This document shows positions 44,986-53,795 of a stretch of DNA of 64,000 nucleotides, piece after piece. The position numbers were made by a program, and so were the translations under genes. The notes below the pieces were generated by a model that was not told where the DNA came from, did no database searches, and saw only the letters and a list, made by a program, of their open reading frames with translations. Every line of letters starts with the position of its first letter. Positions within the stretch are counted from its first letter, which is position 1. The stretch comes from Phycisphaerales bacterium (GTDB lineage Bacteria > Planctomycetota > Phycisphaerae > Phycisphaerales > UBA1924), in the NCBI GenBank assembly GCA_029260375.1, contig JAJDDI010000066.1, positions 41,532 through 105,531 on the forward strand, in the 5' to 3' direction.

Positions 44986-44990
44986 CGGGC

Positions 44991-45060
44991 GGCAGGTCGT
45001 GAGATCGGCTGGTCGGCAACTCGGGGATCAGGCGCCCCGACCTGCCGATTTCCCGATCTC
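44991..45060 (+). promoter_or_regulatory. Interleaved inverted repeats upstream of queF
   Basis: GGCAGGTCG (44991-44999) is complementary to CGACCTGCC (45038-45046), and GAGATCGG (45001-45008) to CCGATCTC (45053-45060). The order A-B-A'-B' is that of an H-type pseudoknot. A competing hairpin TCGGGG/CCCCGA (45021-45040) lies inside. It ends 18 bases before the queF start. It could be a structured leader or a terminator of the upstream gene. Confidence 0.4.
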
Positions 45061-45078
45061 CCGCCTCTACGATCCTCC

Positions 45079-45462
45079 ATGCCAGACCCCTCACTCCTCG
45101 AAACCTTCCCCAGCCCGGCCGAGACGCCCTTCGTCGTGGAGCACGTGAACGAGGAGTTCACCAGCGTCTGCCCCAAGACCGGGCACCCGGACTTCGGGGA
45201 GATCACCGTCCGTTTCCAACCAGCCCCCGCTGGCCAGGGCGGGACTTGCGTCGAGCTCAAGAGCCTCAAGCTCTATTTCCAGAGCTTCCGCAGCGAGGGC
45301 ATCTTCTACGAGGCGGTCACCAACCAGGTCCGCGACGACCTTGTCGCGTGCATGAAGCCCGCGTGGCTGCAGGTCATCACGGACTGGCGCGGGCGCGGCG
45401 GGATCCGATCGATCATCCGCGCGGACCACGGCGACGTGCCCGGAAACTATCTGGGGATCTGA
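45079..45462 (+). CDS. queF: NADPH-dependent 7-cyano-7-deazaguanine reductase
   Basis: A 127-residue enzyme that reduces preQ0 to preQ1 in queuosine synthesis. Catalytic Cys31 is in EEFTSVCPKTGHPDFG with Asp38, and the QueF motif ELKSLKLYFQSFR is at 59-71, followed by FYEAVTNQ. The length is that of the short, unimodular YkvM-type enzymes. No ribosome-binding site is obvious before the ATG. No other queuosine gene is in the window. The interleaved inverted repeats just upstream may be relevant because preQ1-binding leaders are known for this pathway. Confidence 0.95.
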   Translation: MPDPSLLETFPSPAETPFVVEHVNEEFTSVCPKTGHPDFGEITVRFQPAPAGQGGTCVELKSLKLYFQSFRSEGIFYEAVTNQVRDDLVACMKPAWLQVITDWRGRGGIRSIIRADHGDVPGNYLGI

Positions 45463-45465
45463 CCC

Positions 45466-46494
45466 ATGCGCGCTGGAAGACCAATCGCCTCGATCCTGAT
45501 CGCCGCCGCGCTCGCGGGCGGCGCGACCGCCCATGAGCCGGAGGCGCCCATGGTTTCTACGAGCGTGGCGCCCGAGCAGCGCAACGCCGCGCTCGCCTAC
45601 GCCATGCTCTGGGCCCAGACGCCCGACGGGTTCCACGAGCTCGCACGCTCCATCCCCAGCCCGAAGGCGATGGCGCCCGACTGGTCACCCCCCGCGGCGA
45701 TGCGGACCAAGCTCGATCTGCACGCGGCTCTTCTCGACGGCGTCGGGCAGGCGGCGGCGCTCGAACGGTGCGACTTCGAGCTCGAGCGCGAGAAGGGCGT
45801 CTCGACGCCGCTGCCGCACATGAGCTTCATGCACATGACGTTCCGCATGCTGCTGGCCGACGCGAGGCGCCTGAGCCTTGAAGGTGAACCGGACGCCGCC
45901 GCCGCGCGCCTGACGACCATGCTGGGCATGGCCCGACATCTATCAATGGACCTGACGCACGTGTCCTCGCGTGTCGCTGGCGAGGCGACACAGGTGGCCT
46001 GCGAGCACGGCGCGGCGCTGCTCAAGTCCCACGATGTTTCGGACGAGGCGAAGGGCGAACTCCGCGCCGCGCTGGACCGGTTTGACCCGGACGACCCCTT
46101 CAACGCCCGGGCCGCGACGGTCGCGACGGTGGAGTACAGCATCGCCAACTCCGCGCTGGACCTGCGCGACCGAGAGTTCGAGCGCATCGGGAATACTGGA
46201 TTTATCGGCATCGAGTCCATCGAGACGCCCGTGCCCGTCACGATGCCCGAGCAGCAGGCGTGGATCGACACGGAGATGAATCGCTGCCGCGCGTGGGCGC
46301 GGGACGTTATCGCGGCCATGGGCACCACGGACAACCCCGACGCCGAGCTTCGCGCCATCTCGCAGCGAGCCCGAACGGGCGAGTACGGCCCGCTCGCGAA
46401 GTCCGGCCTCGCCTACTCGCTGACCCCGGTCTGGAAAGCGGAGTCCGAGGCGAGGGCGTCAATGCAGGATCTAGCTCAGATTCTCGGGAACTGA
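45466..46494 (+). CDS. Exported protein of unknown function
   Basis: A 342-residue protein with a signal peptide (RPIASILIAAALAGGATA). The mature part is mostly helical, with repeated short helices such as AALERCDFELEREKG, LEGEPDAAAARLTTMLGMARHLSMDLTH and EAKGELRAALDRFDPDDPF, resembling TPR-like packing, and no catalytic motif. Two cysteines may form a disulfide. It starts three bases after the queF stop, so it may be co-transcribed, though no functional link is apparent. Confidence 0.75.
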   Translation: MRAGRPIASILIAAALAGGATAHEPEAPMVSTSVAPEQRNAALAYAMLWAQTPDGFHELARSIPSPKAMAPDWSPPAAMRTKLDLHAALLDGVGQAAALERCDFELEREKGVSTPLPHMSFMHMTFRMLLADARRLSLEGEPDAAAARLTTMLGMARHLSMDLTHVSSRVAGEATQVACEHGAALLKSHDVSDEAKGELRAALDRFDPDDPFNARAATVATVEYSIANSALDLRDREFERIGNTGFIGIESIETPVPVTMPEQQAWIDTEMNRCRAWARDVIAAMGTTDNPDAELRAISQRARTGEYGPLAKSGLAYSLTPVWKAESEARASMQDLAQILGN

Positions 46495-46526
46495 CGCCCG
46501 GGCCCGGGCGACGCCTACCCTTCCCG

Positions 46527-47531
46527 ATGCCAACCACGTCTGACACCGCCCGCCGCTTTATCGCCGACATGACCCCCGCCGAGCGCATCGAGGGCGCCTT
46601 CTCCATCGCCAACACCCAGACCGGCACCAAGAAGAACGGCGAGCCCTACCTCCGCTGCCTCATCGGCGACAAAACCGGCCAGGTCCCCGGGCGCAAGTGG
46701 ACCGTGGACGAGAACCTCATCCGCCGCCTCCCCGCCGACGGCTTCGTCTGGCTCGAGGGCGAGACCCAGGCCTACCAGGGCGAGCTGCAGATCATCGTCC
46801 ACGTCATCGACCCCCTCGACCCCTCCCCCGAGCAGATGCGCGAGCTGCTGCCCGCCTCCAAGCGCGACCCCAAAGAAATGTTCGCCGAGGTCGTCGCGCT
46901 GCTGGGCACGCTCGAGCACCCCGCCATGAAGGCGCTGGCCCAGGCCTACCTCGACGACGAGTTCCTGATGGACCAGTTCCGCACCGCCCCCGCCGCCAAG
47001 ACCATGCACCACGCCTACCTCGGCGGCCTCTGCGAGCACACGCTCAACCTCATGAACCTCACCAACGTCATCTGCCCGCTCTACCCCAAGATCAACCGCG
47101 ACCTGGTCATGATGGGCCTCTTCCTGCACGACCTGGGCAAGACGCGCGAGCTGGTCTACGACCGAGGCTTCATGTACTCCGACCGCGGCGAGCTCATCGG
47201 CCACATCGTCGAGGGCGCCATCATGCTCCACGACAAGGCCCAGCAGATGATGCACGAATCCGGCCAGCGCCTCCCCGCGGGCGCGCTCACCGTCCTCCAG
47301 CATATTATTCTGTCACACCACGGCGTCCCCGAGTACGGCGCCGCCAAGATCCCCTCCACACCCGAAGCGATCTTCGTCTCCATGCTCGACAACCTCGACG
47401 CCAAGACCGCCATCGCCCTCGACGCCGCAAGGCCCGACCGCGCCAGCGGCATGGACCTGGGCGGCAACTTCACCGAACGTCAGTGGGCCCTGGACACCAA
47501 GCTCTACAAGCCCGATCCCCTCGCGGAATAA
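46527..47531 (+). CDS. YhaM-like OB-fold/HD-domain 3'-5' exoribonuclease
   Basis: A 334-residue protein with an N-terminal OB-fold (about 20-100, GTKKNGEPYLRCLIGDKTGQV) and an HD domain. Metal-binding residues include His161/162 in AKTMHHAYLGGLCEHTL and His201-Asp202 in LFLHDLGKTRELVYD, with ILSHHGVPEYGA and DNLDAKTA further on. This architecture is that of YhaM/CBF1-type exoribonucleases that shorten RNA or DNA from the 3' end. The start ATG 46527 fits the family N-terminus. The function is inferred from the domain order. Confidence 0.85.
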   Translation: MPTTSDTARRFIADMTPAERIEGAFSIANTQTGTKKNGEPYLRCLIGDKTGQVPGRKWTVDENLIRRLPADGFVWLEGETQAYQGELQIIVHVIDPLDPSPEQMRELLPASKRDPKEMFAEVVALLGTLEHPAMKALAQAYLDDEFLMDQFRTAPAAKTMHHAYLGGLCEHTLNLMNLTNVICPLYPKINRDLVMMGLFLHDLGKTRELVYDRGFMYSDRGELIGHIVEGAIMLHDKAQQMMHESGQRLPAGALTVLQHIILSHHGVPEYGAAKIPSTPEAIFVSMLDNLDAKTAIALDAARPDRASGMDLGGNFTERQWALDTKLYKPDPLAE

Positions 47532-47802
47532 AGTTCGCACGCAAGGGTTGACGGGGCGACGGGGATGGCAATGATCGTCCCCGGAGAACCCCATGCGCTC
47601 GACGATGCACACATCCAACCCGCTGTTTGCCCGAGATCTCGGGTCGGCGATCGGTGTGCTCGCCCTGAGCCGGGGCGGCGGCGCCCAAGCCGCGTAGCTC
47701 TCAGGACCCGTTCCGCCGGGTTCAAACCTCATCAACCAGTCGTTCCCAGTTTCGTTGGACTCCTCCGCGCGCCCGTGGCGTGCGTGGGCGGAAGGTATCG
47801 CC

Positions 47803-48156
47803 ATGGCGCCAATCACCGACACCAAGGCCGTCCGTCGTCTCGCGCCCGAGGACGTGCGCGTGGGTTCGTACGTCATCCCGATGGGCGAGGTCCTCGAGTT
47901 CCTCTGCCGGTGCGATGTCGTGCCTGGCGCCATCGTCGTGCGCCGCTTCGAGATTACCGCGACCGATGACGTGCGCGTGTACCGCGTCGTCGGCGTCTTC
48001 CTGCCCTACGTCCACGTCCGCGACGCCCACGGCGCGCACGCCACGCTCGACCTCCGCATGCTCCGCCTGGGCAAGGTCCCCAAGGGCCTGGGCAAGCTCG
48101 TCCACCAGAGCCTCCGTGCGGACAAACGGCGCGAGCGCAAGGGCAAGAAGAAGTAA
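47803..48156 (+). CDS. Small basic protein of unknown function
   Basis: A 117-residue protein starting at ATG 47803 with GGAAGG seven bases upstream. The body is beta-rich (DVRVGSYVIPMGEVLEFLCRCDVVPGAIVVRRFEI, then VRVYRVVGVFLPYVHV), and the C-terminus is a lysine/arginine-rich tail (LRADKRRERKGKKK) suggesting nucleic acid binding. No family is recognised. The 270-base gap upstream has no gene I would support. Confidence 0.65.
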   Translation: MAPITDTKAVRRLAPEDVRVGSYVIPMGEVLEFLCRCDVVPGAIVVRRFEITATDDVRVYRVVGVFLPYVHVRDAHGAHATLDLRMLRLGKVPKGLGKLVHQSLRADKRRERKGKKK

Positions 48157-48198
48157 GCCCTCAACGAGCGGGCGGGGCGAGGGCTCCGCCCGCTGCAT

Positions 48199-48981
48199 TT
48201 ACGGATAATCCTGCCGCGTCGGCCGGATCAGCACGTCGCTCATGTGCACGTGCGCCGGCTGGCTCGTCGCGAACGACACGCTCCGCGCCACGTCTTCGGG
48301 CTCGAGCACCGGCCCGATCTTCTCCACCACGCCCCTGAACCACGCCGCGTCGTACCCCGCCACCTCCTGGAACTCGGTCCGCACGAACCCCGGCTCGATC
48401 AGCGTCACACGGATGCCCTTGGGCCCCACCTCGCGCCGCAGCGCCTCGGCCAGCGAGTTCACCGCGAACTTCGTCGACCCGTACATCGAGCTGAACGGGC
48501 TGATGTGCCGCCCCACGTTTGAGCCGATCACGACGATGTCCCGCGGGCGCACCCGCCAGTCCTCGTGCTTGAGTTCGCCCAGCATCCGCTCGGCCGCCGC
48601 ACGCATCAGCTTCGCCGCGCCCACGATGTTCGTCCGGATCATCTCCTCCCACAACCCCGGGTCCGACGTCAGCACCGAACCATCGAGCCCCCGCCCCGCG
48701 TTGACGACCACCAGATCCGCCTCGCGACCAAAGTGGTCCATCGCCCGGTTGAGCACCGCCTCCACCGTCCGCGTCTCCCCGGCGTCCCCCGCGACCGCCA
48801 TCGCCTTGCCCGAGTCCGCGTGGATGTTGATCTCCTGCGTGATCCGGTCCAGGCGGTCTTCACGCCGCGCGTTGAGGATCACGCCCGCCCCGTGGGCCGC
48901 CAGCGAGCGGGCAATGGCCTCGCCGATCCCGGCGCTGGCCCCGGTCACGACGCTGATTCGGCTGCTCAGATCGATGGTCAT
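48199..48981 (-). CDS. Short-chain dehydrogenase/reductase
   Basis: A 260-residue NAD(P)-dependent SDR oxidoreductase. The cofactor motif TGASAGIG is at 13-20 and the structural LVVVNAG near 90; an ARR motif after beta-2 (LNARREDRL) suggests NADP(H). The catalytic residues are Ser in IGSNVGRHISPFSSM and the YxxxK pair in MYGSTKFAVNSL. GIRVTLIEPGFVRTEF is the standard C-terminal block. It is similar to the YdfG-type serine/3-hydroxy-acid dehydrogenases, but the substrate is open. It is divergent from hpd with a 160-base gap. Confidence 0.88.
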   Translation of the reverse strand: MTIDLSSRISVVTGASAGIGEAIARSLAAHGAGVILNARREDRLDRITQEINIHADSGKAMAVAGDAGETRTVEAVLNRAMDHFGREADLVVVNAGRGLDGSVLTSDPGLWEEMIRTNIVGAAKLMRAAAERMLGELKHEDWRVRPRDIVVIGSNVGRHISPFSSMYGSTKFAVNSLAEALRREVGPKGIRVTLIEPGFVRTEFQEVAGYDAAWFRGVVEKIGPVLEPEDVARSVSFATSQPAHVHMSDVLIRPTRQDYP

Positions 48982-49042
48982 GCGCCAAGCGTAGCGACGC
49001 GATGGGCGCCCCCGCTCGCCCCCGCCCCCTGCCGATTCGTGG

Positions 49043-49071
49043 TTCCGATCCCGCCCCATCCGACCTAGAAT
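49043..49071 (+). promoter_or_regulatory. Predicted hpd promoter
   Basis: TTCCGA (49043-49048) and TAGAAT (49066-49071) are 17 bases apart. Transcription would begin near 49078, giving a leader of about 60 bases before the ATG at 49141, which has GGAG about ten bases upstream. Confidence 0.4.
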
Positions 49072-49140
49072 ACCCCCACGGGACCTGGGCTCCCTCGGCA
49101 TCGCCGACCACACCGCCCAAGACATCGGAGCCTTGACATC

Positions 49141-50331
49141 ATGACGACCGCGACCACCACCGCGACCCAGACCGCCACGGATCCCCTGGCCCTGATCGAC
49201 GTCGATCATGTCCGCTTCTACGTCGGCAACGCCAAGCAGGCCGCCTACTTCTACGCCCACACCTTCGGCTTCAACATCTCCCAGGTCGCCGACCTCACCA
49301 CAGGCTCCCGCGACGAGGCCGACTACCTCCTCACCCAGGGCAACATCCGCCTCCTCCTCACCACACCCCTCAGCAGCGACCACCCCGCCGCCGACGAGAT
49401 CAAGCTCTACGGCGACGGCGTCAAGGACATCGCCCTCACCGTCTTCGACGCCAAGGCCGCCTACGAGCTGGCCATGAAGAACGGCGCCGTCTCCGCCGCC
49501 GAGCCCCGCACCCTCTCCAACGAAACCGGCTCCGTCACCGTCGCCTCCATCAAGACCTACGGCCGCGCCATCCACACCTTCGTCTCACGCACCGGCTCCT
49601 TCGCCCTGCCCGAGCTCAAGAAGGGCGCCCCCTTCATGCCCACCTTCCGCCCCATCGAGTCCCCCGTCAACGACTACAACAAGGCCCACCCCTGCGGCCT
49701 CAAGTACGTCGACCACTGCGTCGGCAACGTCGAAGAGGGCAAGATGAACCACTGGGTCCAGTGGTACGAGGACATCATGGGCTTCAAAATGTTCAAGCAC
49801 TTCGACGACGCCGACATCTCCACCGAGTACTCCGCCCTCATGTCCAAGGTCATGGCCTCGGGCAACCACCTCATCAAGATGCCCATCAACGAGCCCGCCC
49901 AGGGCAAGAAGAAGTCACAGATCCAGGAATACCTGGAGTGGCACAACATGACCCCCGGCGTCCAGCACCTGGCCCTGCGCACCGACGACGAGCTCGCCTC
50001 CGTCGCCGAGCTCCGCCGCCGCGGCGTCGACTTCCTCAACCTCCCCGACACCTACTACGACATCGTCTGGGACCGCGTGAACAAGGTCCTCACCGAGAAC
50101 GGCCACGAGGCCGTCCGCGAAGACCACGACCGCATCAAGGACCTGGGCATCCTCGTGGACGCCGACGACGAGGGCTACCTCCTCCAGCTCTTCACCAAAC
50201 CGCTGCAGGACCGCCCGACGCTGTTCTTTGAGATCATCTCCCGCCGCGGCTCCCAGTCCTTCGGCAAGGGCAACTTCAAGGCCCTCTTCGAAGCCCTCGA
50301 ACTGGAGCAGGAGCGCCGGGGGAATCTTTGA
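49141..50331 (+). CDS. hpd: 4-hydroxyphenylpyruvate dioxygenase
   Basis: A 396-residue non-heme iron dioxygenase forming homogentisate in tyrosine breakdown. It begins IDVDHVRFYVGNAKQAAYFY. The iron ligands lie in YVDHCVGNVEEGKM (His), MTPGVQHLALRTDD (His) and [11 protein letters not shown] (Glu), and the C-terminal gate helix [22 protein letters not shown] is complete. Codon use is almost entirely C-ending, except that the last 139 bases carry several different synonymous codons, and the same stretch occurs again at 51468-51606. fahA, later in the pathway, is at the left edge of the window. Confidence 0.95.
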   Translation: MTTATTTATQTATDPLALIDVDHVRFYVGNAKQAAYFYAHTFGFNISQVADLTTGSRDEADYLLTQGNIRLLLTTPLSSDHPAADEIKLYGDGVKDIALTVFDAKAAYELAMKNGAVSAAEPRTLSNETGSVTVASIKTYGRAIHTFVSRTGSFALPELKKGAPFMPTFRPIESPVNDYNKAHPCGLKYVDHCVGNVEEGKMNHWVQWYEDIMGFKMFKHFDDADISTEYSALMSKVMASGNHLIKMPINEPAQGKKKSQIQEYLEWHNMTPGVQHLALRTDDELASVAELRRRGVDFLNLPDTYYDIVWDRVNKVLTENGHEAVREDHDRIKDLGILVDADDEGYLLQLFTKPLQDRPTLFFEIISRRGSQSFGKGNFKALFEALELEQERRGNL

Positions 50332-51036
50332 GTGGCCGGCTCTACCGAGACTTGCTGGGTTGCATACCTTGAAGTTGCGGTGGATGCACTTGCCGCGCTC
50401 GCGTGGCCATTGGTTGTTGTAATCATTGCTGCAATGTTTCGGAATGAGCTCAAAGACGTCGCGGCCCGGCTCCGTCAAATGTCGGGGCCGGGTTTCAATC
50501 TAGATCTCTCCAAAGAAATCGAGCGAGCTGAAGGGCTCTCAGAGAGAGTAGAAGACGCCAGGGCGGCAAGGACGTCGCAGAGCGGCGAAGTCTCGACTGA
50601 GATGCAGGACCCCAACAGTCAAATGTTGGCGAGAGGTTTGGTAGTCTCTCCAAGTAATCTTGATATGTCGTTTTATCGCGACCTGATCGAGACAGCCGAT
50701 CCAAACATCGCGATGGCAGGATTGCGCATCGAGGTGGAGAAGCTCGCACGCAATGTAGCCAAAGGGTTTGGCATTGAGATCGCAGCATATTCGTCAGTAA
50801 CACAGATCCTCAATCGCCTTCGCGCTGAAGATGCGATCACATCTGATCAGCACAGCTTGGCAAGAGCTATAGTTCAGCTCTGCAATCGCGCAGTGCATGG
50901 CGAGTCCATCAGTGCGACCCAGGCAAATCAAGTGATCGATCTTGCTGAAGTCCTTGCAGATCAGTATCTGGCGTGGCTGAAGTGGGGGTTTGGTAACGTC
51001 GATCCAGATGGGAGTGAATCGGTTGAGCCGTCGTAA
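50332..51036 (+). CDS. Lower-GC membrane-anchored protein, HEPN/DUF4145-like C-terminus
   Basis: A 234-residue protein starting at a GTG that directly follows the hpd stop. One membrane helix (about 12-36, VDALAALAWPLVVVIIAAMF) is followed by an amphipathic, charged region and a helical C-terminal domain: MAGLRIEVEKLARNVAKGFG, then LARAIVQLCNRAVHGESISATQAN. That pattern is reminiscent of DUF4145/HEPN-like domains, which occur in defence and toxin proteins, but the match is weak. Codon use and GC are clearly different from hpd. It lies between two copies of the hpd 3' end, so it looks acquired. Confidence 0.6.
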   Translation: MAGSTETCWVAYLEVAVDALAALAWPLVVVIIAAMFRNELKDVAARLRQMSGPGFNLDLSKEIERAEGLSERVEDARAARTSQSGEVSTEMQDPNSQMLARGLVVSPSNLDMSFYRDLIETADPNIAMAGLRIEVEKLARNVAKGFGIEIAAYSSVTQILNRLRAEDAITSDQHSLARAIVQLCNRAVHGESISATQANQVIDLAEVLADQYLAWLKWGFGNVDPDGSESVEPS

Positions 51037-51054
51037 TTTGACCGGTCGCCGGCA

Positions 51055-51164
51055 GGTGGCCCCAACCCGTGCCACTGACCGGTCTTCCGGTCAGCGCGAA
51101 CATCGTCAATCTCCCGTGACCTTTAGTCACTGACCCCAGGACGGGTCAGTGGCATGTCGCCACC
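51055..51164. repeat. Palindromic element, copy 1 (about 110 nt)
   Basis: The outer arms GGTGGC...CGTGCCACTGACC and GGTCAGTGGCATGTCGCCACC can pair. Inside them is ACCGGTCTTCCGGT, a second small palindrome. The copy at 51235 has the same plan with a different spacer of similar length. Confidence 0.85.
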
Positions 51165-51234
51165 GGGCCTTATCGATCGGGATACGGCCGGTGCTGGGGA
51201 CGCCTCCCTCGGCATTTCCACACGTTGGGCGGCG

Positions 51235-51839
<605 letters not shown>

Positions 51840-52649
51840 ATGTTCTTGTCTCATAAGGCATGGGTAATACATCAATTTCAAATCGTAGTTGCAGTCTGTG
51901 TTGCTCTGTCGTTTCTCGCGGCAGCCACGGGATGCGCAAAGAAACGCTTTCTAGAGCGATCGACGGTCTCAGTCACTGAGATGGATCGTATCCACAGACG
52001 GTACATTACGACAGACGTGTACGAGCAATATAGGCAGCTCAATACCCCTCAGGAAAAGAGAGAATACCGCGACGAAGTCGTACACGCGAGAATGCGATAT
52101 ATCAATGCGCACTACGAGGTGCTGGTGCGAGAGCTGCAGTATGGAAGAGCGGGCAAAGATTTTGCTGTTGATGCTGTTGAGATCACGCTAGATGCCGTAG
52201 GCGCACTCGCCGGAACAGCTGCGACGAAGGCTATATTGCACGCGATATCTGGTGGGCTCATCGGGCTCAACGCGTCTTTTGATCAAGCATTCTACCAAGA
52301 GCAGGCGTCATTTGTCATCGTTCAGAAGATGGATGAGTTGCGTGATACACAGCAAACAAAAATATCTGCCAAGCTTCAGCTTCCAGCAATCCCCTCATCC
52401 GATGGGCAAGGCTATGGGTTTGGGGCGGCCATGGCAGATCTTGACCATCTCATGCGGGCGGGGTCGATTACAAGAGCGCTTATTGAATTGAGCAAGTCGG
52501 CCGGGGCTGACGCTGAGGAGGCTGCCCAAATCAAGGATCGAGAGGAGATGAAGTCTATCAACTCCGCTCTTCGGTCTGCTGGCGCTTCGCAACTGGACAG
52601 CGAAGGGCCAGCAGATAATCCAGATGAGGCAATAGAGATCCCCGGATAG
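51840..52649 (+). CDS. Low-GC lipoprotein of unknown function
   Basis: A 269-residue protein with GAGGAGG six bases before its ATG. A lipoprotein signal peptide is visible (VVAVCVALSFLAAATGC, Cys about 32). A charged helical region (RYINAHYEVLVRELQYGRAGK) is followed by a hydrophobic glycine/alanine-rich stretch (VGALAGTAATKAILHAISGGLIGLNA, about 120-145) that could insert in a membrane, then a helical tail. No family is recognised. GC content and codon use are well below the genomic level, consistent with acquisition together with the neighbouring low-GC genes. Confidence 0.65.
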   Translation: MFLSHKAWVIHQFQIVVAVCVALSFLAAATGCAKKRFLERSTVSVTEMDRIHRRYITTDVYEQYRQLNTPQEKREYRDEVVHARMRYINAHYEVLVRELQYGRAGKDFAVDAVEITLDAVGALAGTAATKAILHAISGGLIGLNASFDQAFYQEQASFVIVQKMDELRDTQQTKISAKLQLPAIPSSDGQGYGFGAAMADLDHLMRAGSITRALIELSKSAGADAEEAAQIKDREEMKSINSALRSAGASQLDSEGPADNPDEAIEIPG

Positions 52650-53004
52650 GTAGGCGCCGGGTGTCGCTGACACTTCGTCTTCGGATTCTCCACAGAGCTT
52701 GCCAATGAGTTAGGCATCCCCCCGAAACAGGCAGGCACGATACTCACTCGCAACACAAGCCAATCAGAATCTGACCCTTCCTCCCACCCGCGCGCAACAT
52801 CCCGTCCCTCCACCCCTCCACCCCTCCCCGCTTGCCCCGCCCGGCCACCGCCGTAGCCTCGTCGCATGATCGCGACAGACAACCACGCCGTGCCGCCGGC
52901 GCTCCCGGGTCTCGGGCGTGGCTTCGGGTCAGCCTGGCGAGCATAGAATATTCGTATCATGCCCTGATCGCCCGCTGGTCCATCAAAACGTAGGGGGGAA
53001 TGCA
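52650..53004. other. Gap with leader copy 1 of a repeated gene family
   Basis: This 355-base gap has no full gene. From about 52786 it contains a copy of a sequence repeated at 53796, including the ATG and the codons for MIATDNHAVPP (start at 52866). The frame stops after 26 codons at 52946, so it is a truncated 5' end. TAGAAT at 52944-52949 could be a -10 box for the gene at 53005. Confidence 0.6.
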
Positions 53005-53709
53005 ATGTCACAGCTCACCGTGTACATCGCCGTCGCAGCGAGCGTCGTCCTGGGTGTCGCCCTCGGGTGGACCCGTCCGATCTGGGAGAAGGACGCGACG
53101 CGGGCCACCAAGTCGATCTCCGTGGCGATGCTCACGCTGTTCGTGTGCGCGAACATCTTCCTGGCAATCGCCGCGTACAATTCCGAGCGGTCGCGCGTAG
53201 CCGCATCGCTCCGATTCGATGTATGGAAAAGTGAGTTCGAGAGCACGCGCGATAAGATCGACCGTCAATGGGACTCTCTCGCACGTGCGACAGACGCGCT
53301 GCCCACCCTGTCGTCATCGACGGATCAGAGCGTCTTCCTGGAAGTCTCAACCTTGTTCAGCGCCCTGCTTGTCCACCTCGAGACAATGTACATGGGGTAC
53401 GCGGGGTTTATTGATATTTGTAACGGCGATGAGAGCGTGAACTACTCGGACACGCGGGATCGATGCGAAGCGATCATTCAGATGCTGGAGGCATCTCGGC
53501 AGAATGACGACCCGGAGCAGTTCCGAATCGTGACGGCGGGAACATACTCCGAGTTTGCGAGGGTCTTTCACTCCTGCCGGGAGAACGTCATGGATCCCCT
53601 GGACACGTACATCGCCGGGGAGACAAGCCGGTTCGCGAGCGACCCACTCGACTGGGACCCGATGGTCTCTCTCGAGCAACTCACCTCCGCGGCGGGGACC
53701 ACCGACTAA
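53005..53709 (+). CDS. Membrane protein of unknown function
   Basis: A 234-residue protein. ATG 53005 follows a G-rich ribosome-binding site (GGGGGGA). Two N-terminal helices (about 4-22, LTVYIAVAASVVLGVALGW; about 38-60, VAMLTLFVCANIFLAIAAY) precede a soluble helical domain with FRFDVWKSEFESTRDKIDRQWDSLARA-type coiled-coil character and four cysteines (FIDICNGDES, TRDRCEAI, FHSCRENV). The layout resembles small sensory or anchoring modules, but there is no known domain. It lies between two copies of the repeated MIAT leader, suggesting it is part of the same accessory segment. Confidence 0.65.
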   Translation: MSQLTVYIAVAASVVLGVALGWTRPIWEKDATRATKSISVAMLTLFVCANIFLAIAAYNSERSRVAASLRFDVWKSEFESTRDKIDRQWDSLARATDALPTLSSSTDQSVFLEVSTLFSALLVHLETMYMGYAGFIDICNGDESVNYSDTRDRCEAIIQMLEASRQNDDPEQFRIVTAGTYSEFARVFHSCRENVMDPLDTYIAGETSRFASDPLDWDPMVSLEQLTSAAGTTD

Positions 53710-53795
53710 CCCTCCGCCCGCGAAGTGCCCCGTCCAGCCAGCGACGTCGCTTCTCCAGCATGTCGTCCCCGGCCCCAAGCTTCTTGGGACTTTCA

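Noticed and set aside
44991..45060. Known class I preQ1 riboswitch
   Set aside because: The length, stems and A-rich tail of the known classes are not matched; kept only as a candidate structured region.
47593..47697. 34-codon forward frame with GGAG upstream (MRSTMHTSNPLFARDLG)
   Set aside because: Ribosome-binding-site spacing is good, but there is no hydrophobic segment or homologue I can name, and such frames are frequent; not enough to call a gene.
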